A DNA stretch of 64,000 nt from RGIG3077 sp045541475. Its GTDB lineage: Bacteria > Bacillota > Clostridia > Oscillospirales > Ruminococcaceae. This document shows positions 8,030-16,265 of the stretch, one piece after another. The notes under the pieces were generated by a model that had not been told where the DNA came from, searched no databases, and saw nothing but the letters and a program-made list of their open reading frames with translations. Each line of letters opens with the position of its first letter. Positions within the stretch are counted from its first letter, which is position 1. Position numbers and translations under genes: made by a program. The stretch spans positions 1-64,000 of the forward strand of contig JAZQJI010000040.1 in the NCBI GenBank assembly GCA_045541475.1, given 5' to 3'.

Positions 8030-8620
8030 ATGCAATACTCAACAAAAATGTCGGATATGGCTTCGTTTGAAACCAATGATACCGAAACCGCAAAGTTTTT
8101 GCTGTGTTATGTGCTTTTCAAAATCGCAAAGCCCGTAGCCGCAAATCAGCTTTATGAAATTACCGTAAAAAGCGGTGTTATCAACTATTTTTATTATAAC
8201 GATGCTATGGCTTCGTTGTTGGAAAACGAATGTGTAACCCTTAACACTGATGAAAACGGCGTGGAAATTTACGAACTTACCAAAAAAGGAAAGATTCTTG
8301 CCAAGAATTTTAAGAGTTATATCCCCAAAGCCTTCAGGGACAGACTTGTTACATCGGCTATAAGATATTTTAATGATATCAAGATAAAAAACGAGTTTAC
8401 GCTTGAATATAAGCAGCTTGAAAACGGCTATAACGTTGAATTTACCTGCTTTGATGGCAATATTGCTTTGATGGATTTAAAAATGTTTGCCCCTGATAAA
8501 ACCCAGGCAGAACTTATAGGCAACAAAATCAAAATTAACCCCATTGGCTTTTACAGCGAGGTTTTGGGCTATGTTATCAACAACAAGGAAGAAGAAATTA
8601 TACTTGATGAGGATAACTGA
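8030..8620 (+). CDS. DUF4364 family winged-helix-like protein
   Basis: 196 residues with an N-terminal winged-helix-like domain (about 20-95, ending 'YELTKKGKILAKNF') and a C-terminal alpha/beta region. This resembles the clostridial DUF4364 family, whose function is unknown; a DNA-binding regulatory role is an inference from the fold. It follows the AroC paralogue by 15 nt with GAAAGG as ribosome site, so the two are probably co-expressed. The aro promoter begins 22 nt after its stop. Confidence 0.75.
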   Translation: MQYSTKMSDMASFETNDTETAKFLLCYVLFKIAKPVAANQLYEITVKSGVINYFYYNDAMASLLENECVTLNTDENGVEIYELTKKGKILAKNFKSYIPKAFRDRLVTSAIRYFNDIKIKNEFTLEYKQLENGYNVEFTCFDGNIALMDLKMFAPDKTQAELIGNKIKINPIGFYSEVLGYVINNKEEEIILDEDN

Positions 8621-8641
8621 AAAAAGTTCATAATTTCGGTG

Positions 8642-8670
8642 TTGACATTTAACAATTGCTGTGATATAAT
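8642..8670 (+). promoter_or_regulatory. aro operon promoter
   Basis: TTGACA (8642-8647), exactly 17 bp, TATAAT (8665-8670): a consensus SigA promoter. Transcription would start near 8677, giving a leader of about 220 nt before aroB. Confidence 0.9.
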
Positions 8671-8697
8671 AAGAAAAAACTTTAACGGAGCAAAGCG

Positions 8698-8769
8698 ATG
8701 AATTACGAAAACACAATCACATTTGCATACTTTAGCTTTAGCTTTTACTTTACCAACGGTATCAAGTAA
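8698..8769 (+). CDS. Phe/Tyr-rich leader peptide of the aro operon
   Basis: A 23-codon frame with GGAG 7 nt before its ATG. The middle of the peptide reads FAYFSFSFYF: five Phe and two Tyr in ten codons, with a third Tyr at position 3. It ends at a TAA (8767-8769) just before the attenuator. This is the classic design of a ribosome-sensed leader peptide such as E. coli pheL: scarcity of charged Phe- or Tyr-tRNA would stall the ribosome. It lies between a consensus promoter and a Rho-independent terminator, ahead of genes making Phe precursors. Too short for standard gene callers. Confidence 0.85.
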   Translation: MNYENTITFAYFSFSFYFTNGIK

Positions 8770-8776
8770 AGGTTTA

Positions 8777-8865
8777 GCTGCGTTTGCATTTTTTGTGATT
8801 GTAAATTCATTCATAAAGATACACAGATACGAGCGCAGTGCAAAAGGCACGGCGCTCTTTTTTTT
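8777..8865 (+). promoter_or_regulatory. transcription attenuator of the aro operon
   Basis: Terminator: GAGCGC-A-GTGC (8831-8840) pairs with GCAC-G-GCGCTC (8847-8857) and is followed by eight T (8858-8865). Antiterminator: GCTGCGTTT (8777-8785) can pair with GAGCGCAGT (8831-8839), nine pairs with G-U, which destroys the terminator arm. A ribosome finishing at the stop codon (8767-8769) would cover 8777-8785 and let the terminator form; one stalled on the Phe/Tyr codons would leave it free. A further pairing, ACAATCACA (8713-8721) with TGTGATTGT (8794-8802), may act as the protector or pause hairpin. Confidence 0.8.
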
Positions 8866-8898
8866 GATAGTAAAAGGATATTAAAGGAGATTATCTGC

Positions 8899-9948
8899 AT
8901 GAGAAAGATTACGGTTAACGCTTCACGCAAGTACGATGTTTTGATAGAAAACGGTATTCTCAAGCGCGCGGGCGAGCATATTCTTAATATACACAAGCCC
9001 TGCAAGGTGATGATAGTAACCGATAGCAACGTTATGCCGCTGTATGTGCAGGATTTAAAAGCTTCGCTTGAAAAATGTGGATTTAAGGCTTATATTTTCT
9101 GCTTTGAAGCGGGTGAGGAGAGGAAGAATATCTCAACACTTGTGCAGATATGGGACGCTTTGGCAGAAAACCAATTTACAAGAAGTGATATTATAGCAGC
9201 ATTGGGCGGCGGAGTGTGCGGAGATTTATCGGGCTTTGCTGCGGCAAGCTATCTGCGTGGGATTGAATTTGTGCAGATTCCCACAAGTTTGCTTGCAATG
9301 ACGGATTCTTCCGTTGGCGGTAAAACCGCAATAGATTTAACACATGGCAAAAATCTTGTGGGCGCATTTCATCAGCCAAGCCTTGTGCTTTGCGATGCGC
9401 AAACTTTAAATACTCTTGATGAGCATTATTTTTCCGATGGCATGGCAGAGGTTATTAAATACGGCATGATAAACCGCAAAATGATGCTGCAGATTTTAAA
9501 TGGCGATTATGATATTGAAGATATTATTGAAATATGCGTTGATGATAAGCGTGAGATTGTTGAATCAGATGAGCACGATAATGGTGCACGCAAGCTTTTA
9601 AACTTCGGGCATACATTTGGTCACGCTATTGAAAAACTTTCCGATTTTACAATCAGCCACGGCTTTGCAGTTGCAATGGGTATGAAGATTATAACAAAAT
9701 TTGCCGAAAATGCAGGATATATAGAAAAAGGCAGTTATGATGCGCTTTGCACAACTCTTGCTAAATTCAATCTTGATAACAAATGCAAATTTAAAGCGTG
9801 CGATATTGCAAACGCAGCTTTGCTTGATAAAAAATCAGCGGGCGATAAAATCACATTGGTAATGCCCTACGCTGTTGGCGATTGCAGACTTTTTGACACA
9901 CAAAAGAGCGAGCTTGAAAAAATAGTAACTTCGGGAATGGACGAGTAA
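8899..9948 (+). CDS. aroB: 3-dehydroquinate synthase
   Basis: Second shikimate step: DAHP to 3-dehydroquinate, using NAD and a divalent metal. Motifs: 'ALGGGVCGDLSGFAAASYLRG' (NAD binding), 'QIPTSLLAMTDSSVGGKTAI', 'KNLVGAFHQP' and the metal ligands in 'EVIKYG' and 'NFGHTFGHAIE'. 349 residues, normal length. AAAGGAG lies 8 nt before the ATG. First gene after the attenuator; 5-nt gap to aroA. Confidence 0.97.
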   Translation: MRKITVNASRKYDVLIENGILKRAGEHILNIHKPCKVMIVTDSNVMPLYVQDLKASLEKCGFKAYIFCFEAGEERKNISTLVQIWDALAENQFTRSDIIAALGGGVCGDLSGFAAASYLRGIEFVQIPTSLLAMTDSSVGGKTAIDLTHGKNLVGAFHQPSLVLCDAQTLNTLDEHYFSDGMAEVIKYGMINRKMMLQILNGDYDIEDIIEICVDDKREIVESDEHDNGARKLLNFGHTFGHAIEKLSDFTISHGFAVAMGMKIITKFAENAGYIEKGSYDALCTTLAKFNLDNKCKFKACDIANAALLDKKSAGDKITLVMPYAVGDCRLFDTQKSELEKIVTSGMDE

Positions 9949-9953
9949 ATAAT

Positions 9954-11201
9954 ATGGATATTACACTTAAACCGCCCGTAAAAACAGGCGGCGAAATAAA
10001 GGCGATATGTTCAAAATCTCAGGCGCATCGTGCGCTGATATGTGCCTATCTTGCAAAGGGAAAATCAAAAATATACTGTCCCTACCTTAATGCTGATATA
10101 AAAGCAACTGCCGATTGTTTAAAAAACATGGGCGCACAGGTTTGTTATGAAAACGGATATTTTGAAATAACCCCGCCTGAATGTGTTTATGAAACAGCTA
10201 AAATTGACTGTGGCGAATCGGGTTCGACTTTAAGATTTTTGCTTCCCGTTGTAAGTGCAAGCGGAAAATATACAGAGATTACCATGCACGGCAGATTGCC
10301 CGAAAGACCAATTGGCGATGTTGTGCAGCAGCTTGAAATATACGGTATTGAATTTTACGGCAAAAACCCTTTGATAGTAAAAAACACATTGCCTCAAATG
10401 TGCGATTTTAAGATTAAAGCAAATGCTTCTTCTCAATTTGCAAGCGGTTTGCTGTTTAATATAGGCGCATTTGGCGGAAGCGTTGAATTGATAGGCAAGA
10501 CCGAGAGCAAGCCTTATATTGACATGACGGTTGATATGCTGAAATTTTTTGGCGCACAGATAAAATGCGAGGACAGCAAATATATCTGCGAAAATGCAGG
10601 CACACTTAAAGCTTGCGATATTGAAGTTGAGGGTGATTGGAGCAACGCCGCATTCTTTGTTGCCGCAGGCGTTATTGGCAAAGGCGAAATTTATATAAGC
10701 GGCTTGAATAGCAATTCAAGGCAGGGCGATAAAGCAATTGTTGATATCTTAAAAGCAATGGGAGCGGATATTCAATTTGCGGATAACTGCGTAATTGCAA
10801 GACCTTCACAGCTAAAAGGCGTCGAAATCGACGCTTCGGATATCCCTGATTTAGTGCCGATTTTAAGCGTGTGCGCAGCTAATGCACAGGGCGTAACGAA
10901 AATTAACGGCGTAAAGCGTTTAAGACTTAAAGAGAGTGACCGTATAAAAACCGTTTGCGATATGATAGAAAACTTAGGCGGTAAAATAACGGCTAAAGGC
11001 GATGATTGCATAGAAATTTTTGGAACACAGCTTTGCGGCGGCAAGGTTAATTCGCACAACGACCACAGAATAGCGATGAGTGCGGCGGTTGCATCTTTGA
11101 TATGCAGTGGTGATGTTACCATTACCGATGCCCTTGCTACGAATAAATCGTACCCGACGTTTTGGCAAGAACTTGAACGCATAACCATGCAGAAAATTTG
11201 A
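9954..11201 (+). CDS. aroA: 5-enolpyruvylshikimate-3-phosphate synthase
   Basis: Sixth shikimate step: joins PEP to shikimate-3-phosphate. 415 residues with 'SKSQAHRALICAYLAKG', 'GESGSTLRFLLPV', 'LPERPIGDVV', 'EGDWSNAAFFVAAG', 'RLRLKESDRI' and 'NDHRIAMSAAVA', covering both lobes. Starts 5 nt after the aroB stop, so translation is probably coupled. Confidence 0.97.
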   Translation: MDITLKPPVKTGGEIKAICSKSQAHRALICAYLAKGKSKIYCPYLNADIKATADCLKNMGAQVCYENGYFEITPPECVYETAKIDCGESGSTLRFLLPVVSASGKYTEITMHGRLPERPIGDVVQQLEIYGIEFYGKNPLIVKNTLPQMCDFKIKANASSQFASGLLFNIGAFGGSVELIGKTESKPYIDMTVDMLKFFGAQIKCEDSKYICENAGTLKACDIEVEGDWSNAAFFVAAGVIGKGEIYISGLNSNSRQGDKAIVDILKAMGADIQFADNCVIARPSQLKGVEIDASDIPDLVPILSVCAANAQGVTKINGVKRLRLKESDRIKTVCDMIENLGGKITAKGDDCIEIFGTQLCGGKVNSHNDHRIAMSAAVASLICSGDVTITDALATNKSYPTFWQELERITMQKI

Positions 11202-11211
11202 GGTTTTTAAT

Positions 11212-12291
11212 ATGGATAACACTTATGGCAGAAACTTAAAGCTAAAGGTTACGGGGGCATCTCACGCACCTAAAATGACAGTTGAGCTTGAAAATTTTCC
11301 GTGCGGATTTAAAATTGATATTGATGAGCTTAACGCATTTTTACAGCGCAGAGCACCCGGCAAAAATGCTTACTCCACACAGAGAAAAGAACCTGACGCA
11401 CCCATATTTTTAAGCGGCGTTGATGATGATTTTGTTACAACGGGCGAAAAAATTGTTGCTGAGATTTTAAACACATCTCAGCGTTCATCCGATTATAATT
11501 TTAATGATACGCCACGTCCTTCCCATGCAGATTTCTGCGCAGTATCAAAATTCGGCAGCAATGTGGATTTAAAAGGCGGCGGCAAGTATTCGGGCAGGTT
11601 AACCGCAATGATGTGTATTGCAGGCGGTATTTGCAAGCAATACTTAAAATCAAAGGGTGTTGATGTTTTTGCACATATCTATTCAATCGGCAATATCTGC
11701 GATACCCCGTTTGATTTAAAAAACGTGGGCACGGCTGAATTAAAAAAACTGCAATCTGCTGAATTTCCCACGCTTGATGAAAACGCAGCCGTTTGCATGA
11801 AAGAATTGATTGAGGAGTGCAGACTTCAGGGCGATTCTATCGGCGGTGTGATTGAGTGTGCGCTGACAAATCTTGATATTGGTCTTGGTGACCACATGTT
11901 CAACGGCGTTGAAAGCAGAATTTCATCAATAGTATTTGAAATACCCGCAATTAAGGGAGTTGAGTTTGGTCTTGGATTTGGCACAGCCGCTTTGAAGGGC
12001 TCGCAGAATAACGACGCTTTTTGTGTTGAAAACGGCAAGGTAAGGACATCAACCAACAACTGCGGCGGTATTTTGGGCGGTATGACAAACGGTATGCCGC
12101 TTGTATTCAGAGGAGCGGTTAAGCCTACGCCTTCAATTTCAATTGAACAGAATACGGTTTCAATTTCCAAAATGGAAAATACCAAAATACAGATAAACGG
12201 CAGGCATGACCCCTGCATAGTGCCAAGATGCGTTCCCGTTTTTGAAGCGGCAGCGGCCATTGCAATATGCGACATGATGCTTGATGATTAA
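11212..12291 (+). CDS. aroC: chorismate synthase (canonical copy)
   Basis: Last common step: EPSP to chorismate with reduced FMN. Unlike the copy at 6924 it keeps the catalytic residues: His in 'GASHAP', 'RRAPGKNAYSTQRKEPD', 'RPSHADF', 'GGKYSGRLTA' and 'GRHDPCIVPRCVP'. 359 residues. It lies 10 nt after aroA in the attenuated operon, so I take it as the working enzyme. The N-terminal GASHAPKM differs mildly from the usual GESHGPAIG. Confidence 0.95.
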   Translation: MDNTYGRNLKLKVTGASHAPKMTVELENFPCGFKIDIDELNAFLQRRAPGKNAYSTQRKEPDAPIFLSGVDDDFVTTGEKIVAEILNTSQRSSDYNFNDTPRPSHADFCAVSKFGSNVDLKGGGKYSGRLTAMMCIAGGICKQYLKSKGVDVFAHIYSIGNICDTPFDLKNVGTAELKKLQSAEFPTLDENAAVCMKELIEECRLQGDSIGGVIECALTNLDIGLGDHMFNGVESRISSIVFEIPAIKGVEFGLGFGTAALKGSQNNDAFCVENGKVRTSTNNCGGILGGMTNGMPLVFRGAVKPTPSISIEQNTVSISKMENTKIQINGRHDPCIVPRCVPVFEAAAAIAICDMMLDD

Positions 12292-12311
12292 TATTTTTTA
12301 GGGAGATAGAA

Positions 12312-13466
12312 ATGGATAATAAAATCGATTTAAAGGACCTGCGCGATGATATTGACAGAATTGACTCGCAGATAGTTGAGCTTTTTAAGGAAAGACTCGG
12401 CATAGCTCACAAGGTTGCGGAATATAAAATTGCAAACGATATGCCCGTGCTTGATGCCGCGCGTGAACGTTCGCAGCTGAGCCGCATTGCAGAAATGTCC
12501 GGCGCAGATTTTGCCGATGATTCAAGAGTTTTGTACTCCACAATATTCTCGCTCTCTCGTATGCGTCAGCATAGACTTATTGATAACTGTTCGCAGGCGC
12601 ACGAAATGATTGTTGAGTCACTTAAAACCACACCGCCCATATTCCCTGAAGAAGCAGTTGTTGCTTGCCAGGGTACTGAGGGCGCATATTCGCAGGCAGC
12701 GGCAGAAAAGCTTTTTGCATATCCGCAGATAAAATTTCATCGCACTTTTGAAGATGTGTTTGAAGCTGTTGAAAAGGGCGAATGTAAATACGGTGTGCTT
12801 CCGCTTGAAAACAGCACGGCAGGCTCGGTTGAAAAAATCTACGACTGCATGGATAAGCATAATTTTTATATTGTGCGCTCGGTAAGATTAAAAATTGCAC
12901 ACAGTCTTATGGCTTGCAAGGGTGCAAGTCTTGATACAATAACTGATATTTATTCGCATGAGCAGGCAATTGCTCAATGCTCCGATTTCTTAAAGACACT
13001 GAAAAACGTTAACGTTCACGCTTGTGCAAACACAGCTCAGGCAGCGCAGATTGCCGCCAATGACGAAACGGGCAGATGTGCCGCACTTTGTTCAAGCGGC
13101 TGTTCAAAAATTTATTCGCTTACACAGCTTGCCGAGAACGTTCAAAATTACGGCAATAACCACACAAGGTTTATCTGCATATCAAAATCGCCTGAGATTT
13201 ATCCCGGTGCTTCAAAAACAAGTATAATGGCAGTTACCGAAAACAGCCCCGGTTCACTGTTCAGGTTGCTTTCGCTGTTCTTTGCGTTGGGTATAAACCT
13301 TTCCAAGCTTGAATCAAGGCCCATTCCCGATTGTGATTTTGAATTTATGTTCTATTTTGATTTGGAGGTACCTGTCTACTCGGATAAACTGCTCCGTTTG
13401 CTTGATTCTATCGAAAGCACGGCGGCAAGATTCAGATATCTGGGCAGTTACAGCGAGGTAATATGA
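12312..13466 (+). CDS. pheA: bifunctional chorismate mutase / prephenate dehydratase (P-protein)
   Basis: Converts chorismate to prephenate and then phenylpyruvate, committing carbon to Phe. Domains: AroQ-type chorismate mutase (about 5-90, 'LRDDIDRIDSQIVELFKER'), prephenate dehydratase (about 115-290, with 'QGTEGAYSQAAAEKLF', 'LPLENSTAGSV' and the catalytic 'NHTRF'), and a C-terminal ACT domain (about 300-375) with 'GSLFRLLSLFFALGINL' and 'ESRP', which in relatives binds Phe for feedback inhibition. 384 residues. Its presence explains the Phe-rich leader. Its last 4 nt overlap the next gene (ATGA). Confidence 0.96.
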   Translation: MDNKIDLKDLRDDIDRIDSQIVELFKERLGIAHKVAEYKIANDMPVLDAARERSQLSRIAEMSGADFADDSRVLYSTIFSLSRMRQHRLIDNCSQAHEMIVESLKTTPPIFPEEAVVACQGTEGAYSQAAAEKLFAYPQIKFHRTFEDVFEAVEKGECKYGVLPLENSTAGSVEKIYDCMDKHNFYIVRSVRLKIAHSLMACKGASLDTITDIYSHEQAIAQCSDFLKTLKNVNVHACANTAQAAQIAANDETGRCAALCSSGCSKIYSLTQLAENVQNYGNNHTRFICISKSPEIYPGASKTSIMAVTENSPGSLFRLLSLFFALGINLSKLESRPIPDCDFEFMFYFDLEVPVYSDKLLRLLDSIESTAARFRYLGSYSEVI

Positions 13467-14716
13467 TTAAAGGTTTTGAAAATTTAAAAGCAGGACTTTT
13501 GGGTGAAAAGTTGGGGCATAGCTTTTCGCCGCAAATTCACGCACAGCTTGCCGATTACAGCTATCAGCTGTTTGAGGTTGAAAAAGAAAAACTCGATGAA
13601 TTTATGAAAAAGCGTGAATTTGACGCACTTAACGTTACAATTCCATACAAAAAAGCGGTTATGCCGTATCTTGATTATATATCCGATGACGCAAAAAAAA
13701 TTGGGTGCGTAAATACAATCGTCAAAAAAGACGGCAAGCTTTACGGATATAATACGGATTACTACGGCTTTATGCATACGGTTAAATCTGCAAAGGTTGA
13801 TTTAAGCGGCAAAAAAGCGTTGATACTCGGTACGGGCGGTGCTTCGCTGACAGTAAGAGCAGTTTTGGAAGACTGCGGCGTAAAAACAATCATCAATATT
13901 TCACGCTCCGGCGAGAATAATTACGATAATCTGCACCTGCACTACGATGCCGATGTTATTGTAAATGCAACCCCCGTGGGTATGTATCCCAACTGTGAAA
14001 GCGCACCTGTTGATTTATCGTATTTTACAAATTGCAAAGCCGTTTTCGATTTGATTTATAATCCTTTAAAAACAAAGCTTTTGTGTGATGCACAAAAAAA
14101 TGGCATGAAATATTGCAACGGCTTGAAAATGCTGTGTTTTCAGGCAAAAAAGGCAAGCGAGTTTTTTTGCAATGCCGAAATTGACGATGCTTTGGGCGAA
14201 AAAATCGAGGAAAATATCACAAATCAGATGGGCAATATTGCGCTTATCGGAATGCCTTCAAGCGGTAAAAGCACGGTTGGCGAGCTTTTAAGCCAAAAAT
14301 TAAACCGCAGACTTGTTGATACAGATTTGCTGATTGAACAAATGGAAAATATGAAAATCCCGCAGATTTTTGAAAATCACGGCGAAGAATATTTCAGAGA
14401 GTGCGAAACCAAAGCCCTAAAGAACGCTGCGTACCAAAGCGGTGTGATTATTTCAACGGGCGGCGGCATTGTTACACAGCAGCGCAATCTTGATGTTTTG
14501 CGTAAAAACTGCAAAATTATATATATAAAGCGAGATTTGGAAAAACTGACAAGCGACGGCAGGCCGCTTTCGCAAAAGCACGGTGTGCAAGAGCTTTTTG
14601 AACAGCGAAAAGCATTGTACGAAAGTTTTGCAGATTATATTGTTGACAACAACGGTGATATAAACAATACCGTTGATGAAATTATAAACCAATGCTGTGG
14701 CGGAAAGGAAGTGTAA
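13463..14716 (+). CDS. aroE-aroK: shikimate dehydrogenase - shikimate kinase fusion
   Basis: A 417-residue fusion doing steps 4 and 5. Residues 1 to about 252 are AroE: 'GEKLGHSFSPQIHAQL', 'NVTIPYKKAV', 'YNTDYYGF', NADP loop 'LGTGGASLTVRA' and 'NATPVGMYPN'. From about residue 253 ('NIALIGMPSSGKSTVGELL', a P-loop) it is AroK, with 'VDTDLLIE', 'GEEYFRECETKAL' and 'STGGGIV'. The kinase begins with its own MGNIAL right after the AroE helix and there is no stop between them. ATGA overlap with pheA implies translational coupling. Confidence 0.95.
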   Translation: MIKGFENLKAGLLGEKLGHSFSPQIHAQLADYSYQLFEVEKEKLDEFMKKREFDALNVTIPYKKAVMPYLDYISDDAKKIGCVNTIVKKDGKLYGYNTDYYGFMHTVKSAKVDLSGKKALILGTGGASLTVRAVLEDCGVKTIINISRSGENNYDNLHLHYDADVIVNATPVGMYPNCESAPVDLSYFTNCKAVFDLIYNPLKTKLLCDAQKNGMKYCNGLKMLCFQAKKASEFFCNAEIDDALGEKIEENITNQMGNIALIGMPSSGKSTVGELLSQKLNRRLVDTDLLIEQMENMKIPQIFENHGEEYFRECETKALKNAAYQSGVIISTGGGIVTQQRNLDVLRKNCKIIYIKRDLEKLTSDGRPLSQKHGVQELFEQRKALYESFADYIVDNNGDINNTVDEIINQCCGGKEV

Positions 14717-14720
14717 TTGT

Positions 14721-15146
14721 ATGAAGCTTCTTGTTATAAACGGGCCGAACCTTAATCTTTTGGGACTTAGAGAAAAGCACATTTACGGCACGCAGGATTA
14801 TAACGCCTTGTGTGAGATGATTAAAGAAAAGTGCAACGCTGAAAATATCGACGTTGAGCTGTTTCAATCCAATCATGAAGGTGTAATAGTTGATAAAATC
14901 CAGCAGGCTTATGGTGTGTTTGATGCAATTGTAATAAACCCTGCGGCATATACACATACAAGCGTTGCTATTTTAGATGCGCTCAAGGCGGTAAGTATTC
15001 CCACAGTTGAGGTGCATATTTCGGATATAAATACAAGAGAAGAATTCAGAAAGTTCTCGTATGTTTCAATGTACGCAGAAAAAACAATCGCAGGTCTTGG
15101 ATTTGAAGGCTACATAAAAGCGATTGACTATCTCTTGCAAAAGTAA
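14721..15146 (+). CDS. aroQ: 3-dehydroquinate dehydratase, type II
   Basis: Third shikimate step. 141 residues, the usual length of the dodecameric type II enzyme: 'INGPNLNLLGLREKHIYG' (catalytic Tyr region), 'FQSNHEGVIVDKIQ', 'INPAAYTHTSVAILDAL' and 'VEVHISDINTREEFR' (catalytic His). The start is the ATG at 14721 after GGAAAGGAAG; a GTG at 14697 in frame would overlap the previous gene and lies before this site. Confidence 0.96.
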   Translation: MKLLVINGPNLNLLGLREKHIYGTQDYNALCEMIKEKCNAENIDVELFQSNHEGVIVDKIQQAYGVFDAIVINPAAYTHTSVAILDALKAVSIPTVEVHISDINTREEFRKFSYVSMYAEKTIAGLGFEGYIKAIDYLLQK

Positions 15147-15178
15147 AATCAAAAATAATATATTGGAGGATAAATATT

Positions 15179-16210
15179 ATGTCTATGAATTTTGAAAGAA
15201 AACTGCCTATTCCTATGGAAGTGAAGGAAAAATACCCCGTAACCTTTGAAGCGGCAGAAACAAAGAAAAAGGTCGATGCCGAAATTGCAAAGGTATTTAA
15301 GGGCGAATCTGACAAGAAAATTCTTGTTATCGGTCCCTGCTCGGCAGATAGAGAAGACGCTGTTATTGAATACTGCACAAGACTTAGAAAAATGCAGGAC
15401 AAAACTGCTGATAAGCTTATCTTGATACCGAGAATTTATACCAACAAGCCCAGAACAACAGGCGATGGCTACAAGGGTATGCTTCACCAGCCCGATCCTA
15501 TGAAAGATCCCGATCCTTTCAATGGCTTGCTTGCTATCCGTCAGCTTCATACAAGAGTTCTGACCGAACTTGGTATGCCCACCGCTGACGAAATGCTCTA
15601 TCCTGCAAACCACCGTTACCTCTCCGATTTGCTCTCATACGTTGCAGTTGGCGCGCGTTCAAGTGAAAATCAGGAGCACCGTCTTGTTTCCAGCGGCTTT
15701 GATATCCCCGTTGGTATGAAAAATCCCACAGGCGGCGATTTGTCCGTAATGATGAACTCTATCACAGCGGCACAGCACGCACACACCTTCATTTACAGAG
15801 GTTGGGAAGTTAACACAACGGGTAACGAGCTTTCACACGCAATCATGCGTGGCTACATGAATAAGCACGGTCAGAGCCTGCCAAACTATCATTATGAAGA
15901 TTTGGCTCATCTTTGCGAGATGTACGCAAAGGCAGACCTTAAAAACCCCGCTGTTATTGTTGATACAAACCACGCAAATTCGGGCAAGAAATTCGGCGAA
16001 CAGCCCAGAATCTGCAAGGAAGTTTTACACTCCTGCCGTCATAATTCAGATATTGCAAAGCTTGTCAAAGGCTTCATGATTGAAAGCTACCTTGTTGACG
16101 GCTGCCAGAAAATCGGCGCGGAAGAGGTATTCGGACAGTCAATCACAGACCCCTGCTTAGGCTGGGAAAAGACCGAAAAGCTCATTTGCGATATTGCAGA
16201 ACTTGTATAA
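15179..16210 (+). CDS. 3-deoxy-7-phosphoheptulonate (DAHP) synthase, type I alpha
   Basis: First shikimate step: PEP + erythrose-4-phosphate to DAHP. 343 residues of the E. coli AroF/G/H kind: 'VIGPCSADREDAVIEYC', 'RIYTNKPRTTGDGYKGM', 'VAVGARSSENQEHRL', 'GMKNPTGGDL', 'VDTNHANSGKK' and 'GFMIESYLVDG'. The N-terminal extension typical of feedback-inhibited AroF/G/H enzymes is short here; which amino acid inhibits it cannot be read off. GGAGG precedes the ATG. Last gene of the operon, followed by a strong terminator. Confidence 0.95.
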   Translation: MSMNFERKLPIPMEVKEKYPVTFEAAETKKKVDAEIAKVFKGESDKKILVIGPCSADREDAVIEYCTRLRKMQDKTADKLILIPRIYTNKPRTTGDGYKGMLHQPDPMKDPDPFNGLLAIRQLHTRVLTELGMPTADEMLYPANHRYLSDLLSYVAVGARSSENQEHRLVSSGFDIPVGMKNPTGGDLSVMMNSITAAQHAHTFIYRGWEVNTTGNELSHAIMRGYMNKHGQSLPNYHYEDLAHLCEMYAKADLKNPAVIVDTNHANSGKKFGEQPRICKEVLHSCRHNSDIAKLVKGFMIESYLVDGCQKIGAEEVFGQSITDPCLGWEKTEKLICDIAELV

Positions 16211-16215
16211 AATAT

Positions 16216-16249
16216 AAAAAACCGTGAAGATTTTTTCTTCACGGTTTTT
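16216..16249 (+). terminator. aro operon terminator
   Basis: AAAAACCGTGAAGA / TCTTCACGGTTTTT, a near-perfect stem ending in a T-run. The A-rich 5' arm makes it usable from the convergent murD side as well. Confidence 0.92.
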
Positions 16250-16265
16250 CTATCATTAATATGAT

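Noticed and set aside
8731..8850. Minus-strand frames overlapping the aro leader
   Set aside because: They lie antisense over the attenuator hairpins without ribosome sites; the plus-strand leader explains the region.
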